DNA from: Clostridiales bacterium | GTDB taxonomy: Bacteria; Bacillota; Clostridia; Christensenellales; Borkfalkiaceae | Reading direction: 5' to 3' | Assembly (NCBI GenBank): GCA_015055655.1 | Contig: SVHW01000001.1 | Coordinates: forward strand, 141,465-205,464 | DNA length: 64,000 nt | Notes under the pieces: generated by a model | Told to the model about the DNA's origin: nothing | Databases searched by the model: none | What the model saw: the letters and a program-made list of their open reading frames with translations, nothing else | Program-made: the position numbers and the translations under genes | In this document: positions 59,435 to 64,000 of the stretch, in pieces | How positions within the stretch are numbered: the stretch's first letter is position 1 | Layout: the number at the start of each line of letters is the position of its first letter

Positions 59435-59480
59435 AAAAACCTCCTTTGCGCATTAACTATGCCCTAAAAGGAGGTTTTTA
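59435..59480 (-). promoter_or_regulatory. Hairpin that contains the Shine-Dalgarno of the next gene
   Basis: On the minus strand AAAAACCTCCTTT pairs perfectly with AAAGGAGGTTTTT, with an inner GCAT/ATGC pair in the loop. The 3' arm is the ribosome binding site of the gene starting at 59434 and also supplies a terminal U-run. It can serve as terminator for addA, as a translational lock, or both. Confidence 0.7.
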
Positions 59481-59519
59481 TTTTTTCTTTTCGTGTCGAA
59501 ATGTCGGCGTTTTTGACCG

Positions 59520-62500
59520 TTAATCAAAATCGACCTGAAATCCCTTATAAATATTAACGATGCTACAACGGATTTTTTCCATAGGCATTTTCAAAATTTT
59601 AGCCGTCGCTTGTCTATATAAATCAAGTTGCAATGCGTAACGTTCTTTTAAGGCTTCCGCGTCTTTTTTGGAATATTTGTAATCAATAATCCACGCCCCG
59701 TCGTCGTCAATCGCAAGTAAGTCGATTGCCCCTTGGAAAATCATCTCCTCCTCGTTATCAAGCGATAACAACTCTTTATCCGCGCTCTTTTTACGCGCAT
59801 ACGTATCACTTATCGGCAACGCAACCAAAAACTGTCTTTCTTTGTACAGCCTTTTTCCAGCCAAACGGTAAAACACCGGGTTAGATAAAATATTCACCAA
59901 GCTATCCGCAGATAAATACTCTGTTTCTATCGGCAAACGTTTTTCCTTAAACAACTGCAACGCCTTTTCAACCACGCCGACGAGCTCTTCTTTTGAAATA
60001 GGTTCACCACGCTCATTAAAAAGCAAGGCAAAATCGAAATTCTCTAAAAAAGCGTGATACGCAATGCCTGCCTCAACGCCGGTTTTCCCGCCGTCTTCCT
60101 CTATTATTTCCAAAACGCGCTCTTCCGCCGTTTCTGCCGTATAATCACCGTCGTCCATCAATTGCGTTGCGGAACTTTTCACCGATAGATTTTCACAACC
60201 TTTGTGCGTATATTGCCAAGTAAACGCCTTGATGATTTTTTGCGCCAGCGCCTCGTTAGGACGAAATGCAAAAGCCTGCCTATCCGCCTTAGGAACGTCA
60301 AAAATCTCGTCCGTCACCAAATACTTGTCCCAAACGGAAAAATCGGTAAAATCCGCAAAAGAACGGGCATAGCATACGTCTTGCGCAACGGAAGGTTTAC
60401 TGCAAAGCAAATGCAACCCGTATTTCGCACGAGTTAACGCCACGTAATACAAGTTCAATTCATCCGCGACGCTGTTTTTCTCTTGTTTATTTTCGCATAA
60501 ACGCCGTAATAACGTACCCCGTTTCGTCATTTTTTCTTCGTCGAATGCCCTAGGCGCAATGCCATACTTCTCGTCGATTAAAAACTCGTCGTGGTCCGCC
60601 CCGTGGAAGAGCACGTTTAAATCGTCAATAATAACGACGGGATATTCTAATCCCTTAGAAGAGTGCATTGTCAGCACCTTTACCGAGTCTTCCCCACCGT
60701 TTTCACTATATTCAATGCAATACTCCAAATCGCGCAAACGAAGCAAAAATGCGTGTACCGAAAGCGGCTCCGTATCGTTCGTTTCTTCGATAAAACGATG
60801 AATTCGTCGAATACTTGCCGCGCCGTTTTCTCTTGTCAGCAACCGCGCTTCCATACTCGTATCCGTTAAAATCTTCGTAATAATTTCCCCTGCGTTCATT
60901 ACGCAAGCCAAAACGCGCAATTCCCGCAAATATTGGTAAAAACGACGCAATCTATGCGAAAGTTCTTCTTCCCGTTCGTTCGCGTATCGCAAACACGCAT
61001 TTCTAAAATATCTCTCTTCGGGATACGCCAAGCGAATTTGCGCCAAATCGTCCGCCGTTAAATTGCCCATCGTAGACAGCAACGCGCTGCAAAGCGGTAT
61101 ATCTTGACGCGAATTATCAATTAAAGAAAGAATATCTATCAGCGTCTTAATTTCGCTAAAATCGCAAATATTGACGGCAGAAGACGCCGTTATTGGTATT
61201 CCTTCTGCAGCAAGAGCAGCAACCGTTTTGCCAATTCCACCGTTCTTTTTTCGTGCCAAAACGGCAATATCCGAATAACGAACAGGCACGTATTCCTCTT
61301 TGTCCGCGTCATACCATTTTTGCGTACGTTCCCAATCGATAATATGCCGAATCGTTTTCGCGAGCGAACTGTCTTCTTCCTCTTTACGCTTTGCATTGGC
61401 TTTTACAGAATAAACGCCCCGCGCGCTTTTTGCTTCTTTCTCTTCCTTTGCAAGAAGATGTATTTGCACTCTACCATCACCCAACGCATACCTACCGCCA
61501 CGATTCATATAGGAATCGCGCGCATAATCTACGCTGGAAGTACGTGGCGTCATTGCCAAAGAAAATTGTGTATTCACAGCATCGAGCACCGCGTCACAAC
61601 TACGGAAATTACTGCTCATATACAGGCTTTCCCCTTCCCCATTTGCAAACAGCCGTTGTTTTTCTACAAAGAAGCGAGAATTACTGCCACGGAAGCCGTA
61701 AATGGATTGTTTAACGTCACCTACGAGAAAGAGATTTTCTCCACCGATACGAGAAATGAGTTCTTCTTGGACGGGGTTGACGTCTTGATATTCGTCCACG
61801 AATACGTAACGATATTTTTCCCGTAATTCTTTTCTTATTTCCTCGTCCGTAAGAAGGTTCAACGAAATATGTTCCAAATCGTTATAATCGAGAACCCCGT
61901 GTTCCCGTTTTAATTCGGTGTATTTTTCGTCAAAAGCCAACAGCAATTTTGCAATCGCGCACGCCGTTTTTCCCGAGCGTATCAACGCATTTAATTCTTC
62001 CTCTTTCGAAGCGGTTTTTGAAAATTCGTCGTCGTATATTTTCGCCGTCTTGTCCTTTAAATCCGCCAAACGTTCGATATGCGCTTTCTTTTCCGGCGAA
62101 TCCTTTTTGCTGGACGATTTTTTAGGAAAAACGGGTTTTTGTAACGCGCAAGCGGAAAAATACGTTTCCGCATTGATTATTGCCTCCAACGCTTTACCAA
62201 GTTCGGTACATAAAGCCAATTGCGGCGGTGATTGTATCGTTTCAAAATACGCCCGTTCTTCTTCTACTCTCTCCAAATAATACGCTGCTTTCTCTTTTAC
62301 AAACGCAAGTAAATCAGCGCTGATTTGATTAAACAACGTTTCGTCGTAATCACCCGCGTTTTCTAAAAAGAAACGATAATCCGCCCGATTACGTAATTTA
62401 TCATATACGGAAAGCAAATTTTTCCGCAAGGTGTTATCGCTCTTTTTCCGCCAATATACAGATAGAAGGTGTGTAAAAGCCTCGTCTTTTTCTGCGTAAC

Positions 62501-62957
62501 CTTGTTCGAAGACGTCATCAATCGCCTCGTTTTTCAACGCCGTTCCGTCAGCGTCGTCGCTTCCAATGACTCGGAAGGCGTTATCCACCCCCGCCTTATA
62601 AAAATGGGTACGAATCAGCCTTGCGCAAAAGGAGTGTATCGTAGAAATATCCGCCGTGGATACTTCGTCTAATTGTTGTTTCAACTCCGCGCGGCGGTTG
62701 GCACTCACGTTCGGCTCGTTAATCGCCGAAACAAGCGCCTTCCTTAATTTTTCTTTCATCTGCGAGGCAGCTTTTTTTGTAAAAGTTACGGCAAGAATTT
62801 CGTTTACCCGTCCTCCCGAACGAATAAAACGAATAATTTTTTCTATCATTACCGTCGTCTTCCCGCTGCCTGCCGATGCAGACACTATCGTCTTCCCGTC
62901 CGTTTCTATTGCGCGAAGTTGTTCGGCGGTGAATTTGCCTTGTTTCTTTTCTTCCAC
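59520..62957 (-). CDS. addA: ATP-dependent helicase/nuclease subunit A
   Basis: The helicase-nuclease subunit of AddAB, which resects double-strand breaks for recombination and degrades foreign DNA. The 1145-residue protein has UvrD-type motifs: FTAEQLRAIETDGKTIVSAS, ASAGSGKTTVMIEKI (Walker A), VFVDEYQDVNPVQEELI (Walker B), VKVLTMHSSKGLEYPVVIIDDL. A C-terminal PD-(D/E)XK nuclease domain has GIAYHAFLENFDF, GAIDLLAIDDDGAWIIDYKYSKKD and LQLDLYRQA. It starts just after the addB stop (3 bp). addB-addA is the usual order. Confidence 0.95.
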   Translation of the reverse strand: MEEKKQGKFTAEQLRAIETDGKTIVSASAGSGKTTVMIEKIIRFIRSGGRVNEILAVTFTKKAASQMKEKLRKALVSAINEPNVSANRRAELKQQLDEVSTADISTIHSFCARLIRTHFYKAGVDNAFRVIGSDDADGTALKNEAIDDVFEQGYAEKDEAFTHLLSVYWRKKSDNTLRKNLLSVYDKLRNRADYRFFLENAGDYDETLFNQISADLLAFVKEKAAYYLERVEEERAYFETIQSPPQLALCTELGKALEAIINAETYFSACALQKPVFPKKSSSKKDSPEKKAHIERLADLKDKTAKIYDDEFSKTASKEEELNALIRSGKTACAIAKLLLAFDEKYTELKREHGVLDYNDLEHISLNLLTDEEIRKELREKYRYVFVDEYQDVNPVQEELISRIGGENLFLVGDVKQSIYGFRGSNSRFFVEKQRLFANGEGESLYMSSNFRSCDAVLDAVNTQFSLAMTPRTSSVDYARDSYMNRGGRYALGDGRVQIHLLAKEEKEAKSARGVYSVKANAKRKEEEDSSLAKTIRHIIDWERTQKWYDADKEEYVPVRYSDIAVLARKKNGGIGKTVAALAAEGIPITASSAVNICDFSEIKTLIDILSLIDNSRQDIPLCSALLSTMGNLTADDLAQIRLAYPEERYFRNACLRYANEREEELSHRLRRFYQYLRELRVLACVMNAGEIITKILTDTSMEARLLTRENGAASIRRIHRFIEETNDTEPLSVHAFLLRLRDLEYCIEYSENGGEDSVKVLTMHSSKGLEYPVVIIDDLNVLFHGADHDEFLIDEKYGIAPRAFDEEKMTKRGTLLRRLCENKQEKNSVADELNLYYVALTRAKYGLHLLCSKPSVAQDVCYARSFADFTDFSVWDKYLVTDEIFDVPKADRQAFAFRPNEALAQKIIKAFTWQYTHKGCENLSVKSSATQLMDDGDYTAETAEERVLEIIEEDGGKTGVEAGIAYHAFLENFDFALLFNERGEPISKEELVGVVEKALQLFKEKRLPIETEYLSADSLVNILSNPVFYRLAGKRLYKERQFLVALPISDTYARKKSADKELLSLDNEEEMIFQGAIDLLAIDDDGAWIIDYKYSKKDAEALKERYALQLDLYRQATAKILKMPMEKIRCSIVNIYKGFQVDFD

Positions 62958-62960
62958 GAC

Positions 62961-64000
62961 TTATTCCCCCTCCTTGATAACTCTTGCTATTTCCGCAATA
63001 GATTTCGGCTCGATACTATCTTCCGTTCTTTGTGCGCCTTGGCCACGGTTAAAACCGCACAACCCACCGTACTTACAATAATCACAGCTACCTTTATACG
63101 GCGTGGGCGCAATAAACCCTTCCTTCAATTCTTTACAGCCCTGTCTTGCAACCAATACGGAATAATCCAAAAAGTCGCGGAAGGTTTGTTCGTCCATTAC
63201 GCGTTTACTTCTGTTATTATTAAGCGACGCAGGGAAATATTCGCTTTGTTCTCCTTCCTGCAACGTCTTATCCCCACAAAGCAACGCTTCCGTTTCCCCG
63301 TTGAGAAAACCTTTCATTTGAAAACGTTTTTCCGTCGTTTCCGTATAATCAATGGACGCAGGGAAATAAAAGACGCCGGCAGGTATGCGTTCACCTTGAA
63401 TTGCAGACATATACAGTTGCATTTGCAGTTTTCTGCCCGTATAATACGACACCGCTTTATCGTCAATAGAACCTGTTTTGTAATCGATAACGCGAACGTA
63501 TTTTTCCGTAGAATCCACCCTATCCACCTTTCCGTGATAATCGGGCGTGGAAATATCCATTTCCGTTTGTTCTACGACGTACGCAGAATTTTTAATTTGT
63601 CGAAATGCCGCCACGGCAACGTCCGTGGCTTCTTTTAATAATTTTTCAGAGAAAACCGCACCGGAAGCCCTCTCCTCTTGCATTGCGTATAACGGGCTTT
63701 GCAATAATTTACGCGCTTCTTGCATCGCAAACGAACGCATCTCTTCTTCCGTAGCAATTTCTTTGGACGCCTTCGCCGTAGCTTCTAAAAGCGCGTGTAC
63801 AAAATTGCCCGTATCCAACGCCAATACAGCCGTTTCTTCACGCTGTTTAAGTTTTAATCCTCTTTCCACGAAATTACGGAACGGGCAAGCAAAATACCCT
63901 TCCAACGCCGTAGGCGAGATTTTGCCGTTGCGGAAAAATAACGCTTCGCCGCATTTTACGTCCACAACTTCTTTATTCTCCGCCAAATAATCGTCCTTTT
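62961..64000 (-). CDS. addB: ATP-dependent helicase/nuclease subunit B, C-terminal part
   Basis: The frame is open to the window edge and continues beyond it, so only the last roughly 346 residues are visible. They form the AddB nuclease domain: SPTALEGYFACPFRNFVERGL with the first cluster cysteine, GNFVHALLEA, GKVDRVDSTEKYVRVIDYKTG (PD-(D/E)XK core), and the terminal GSCDYCKYGGLCGFNRG with the remaining Fe-S ligands. AddB's 4Fe-4S staple is conserved. The TTG at 63984-63986 is an internal codon, not a start. Confidence 0.93.
   Translation of the reverse strand, partial: KDDYLAENKEVVDVKCGEALFFRNGKISPTALEGYFACPFRNFVERGLKLKQREETAVLALDTGNFVHALLEATAKASKEIATEEEMRSFAMQEARKLLQSPLYAMQEERASGAVFSEKLLKEATDVAVAAFRQIKNSAYVVEQTEMDISTPDYHGKVDRVDSTEKYVRVIDYKTGSIDDKAVSYYTGRKLQMQLYMSAIQGERIPAGVFYFPASIDYTETTEKRFQMKGFLNGETEALLCGDKTLQEGEQSEYFPASLNNNRSKRVMDEQTFRDFLDYSVLVARQGCKELKEGFIAPTPYKGSCDYCKYGGLCGFNRGQGAQRTEDSIEPKSIAEIARVIKEGE

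Noticed and set aside
63984-63986. TTG start for the last gene in the window
   Set aside because: The frame is open through the window edge and the visible domain is the C-terminal nuclease of AddB, so the TTG is internal.

Overview
The window looks like a chromosomal segment of an uncultured, spore-forming member of the Clostridia (Firmicutes). This is inferred from a sigK sporulation sigma factor with a sigma-E-type promoter, a GGGtGRT/NifU-like pair, DUF4364 and TIGR03905 genes, AddAB, pyruvate:ferredoxin oxidoreductase, near-consensus TTGACA-17-TATAAT promoters and AGGAGG-type ribosome binding sites. A Christensenellales-like lineage is possible but the sequence does not prove it. There is no prophage, insertion sequence or CRISPR array.

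Layout. 12-8343 (minus): a car operon (carA, a carB-dapF fusion, a membrane protein, a cysteine desulfurase, thiI) behind a leader that carries an intrinsic terminator. 8433-10432 (minus): an argJ-like gene and an acyl-ACP thioesterase. 10493-13257 (plus): a PadR domain fused to a giant coiled coil and membrane segments. 13271-13655: tandem terminator repeats and tRNA-Val. 13732-15593: GGGtGRT and its NifU-like partner. 15683-17046: sigK and rnpB. 17160-18615: pyruvate kinase. 18646-27844: two small membrane proteins and an oligopeptide ABC operon with two lipoproteins. 27951-39037: a continuous serC-serA-DUF1015-hisZGDCBHAF-hisIE run. 39168-43379: cysteine desulfidase, homoserine dehydrogenase, pantothenate kinase and an ECF S component. 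43541-47460: small genes, a Nudix hydrolase, DUF4364, TSCPD and purH. 47623-48957: six tRNAs followed by four ~173-bp tandem units. 48958-51117: uracil salvage (upp, uraA). 51152-53008: a small accessory cluster, including an orphan gene behind a SAM riboswitch. 53069-56374: nifJ. 56406-59434: an AlbA_2 regulator, tRNA-Gln and two uncharacterised genes. 59520-64000: addA and the 3' part of addB.

Most of the window is central metabolism: His, Ser, Cys, Thr/Met branch, Arg/pyrimidine, IMP, CoA precursor, pyruvate node. The unusual features are: (1) a carbamoyl-phosphate synthase whose glutaminase subunit has lost both catalytic Cys and His, so it should depend on ammonia; (2) a CarB-DapF fusion whose epimerase domain lacks one catalytic Cys; (3) a membrane-anchored PadR-coiled-coil protein; (4) tandem modules downstream of tRNA genes, built from tRNA T-arm and 3'-end fragments plus a terminator hairpin and a shared GCGAGCG element, seen at two loci and hinted at a third; (5) a SAM-type riboswitch in front of an 80-residue protein of unknown function; and (6) two nearly leaderless genes with perfect or near-perfect promoters.
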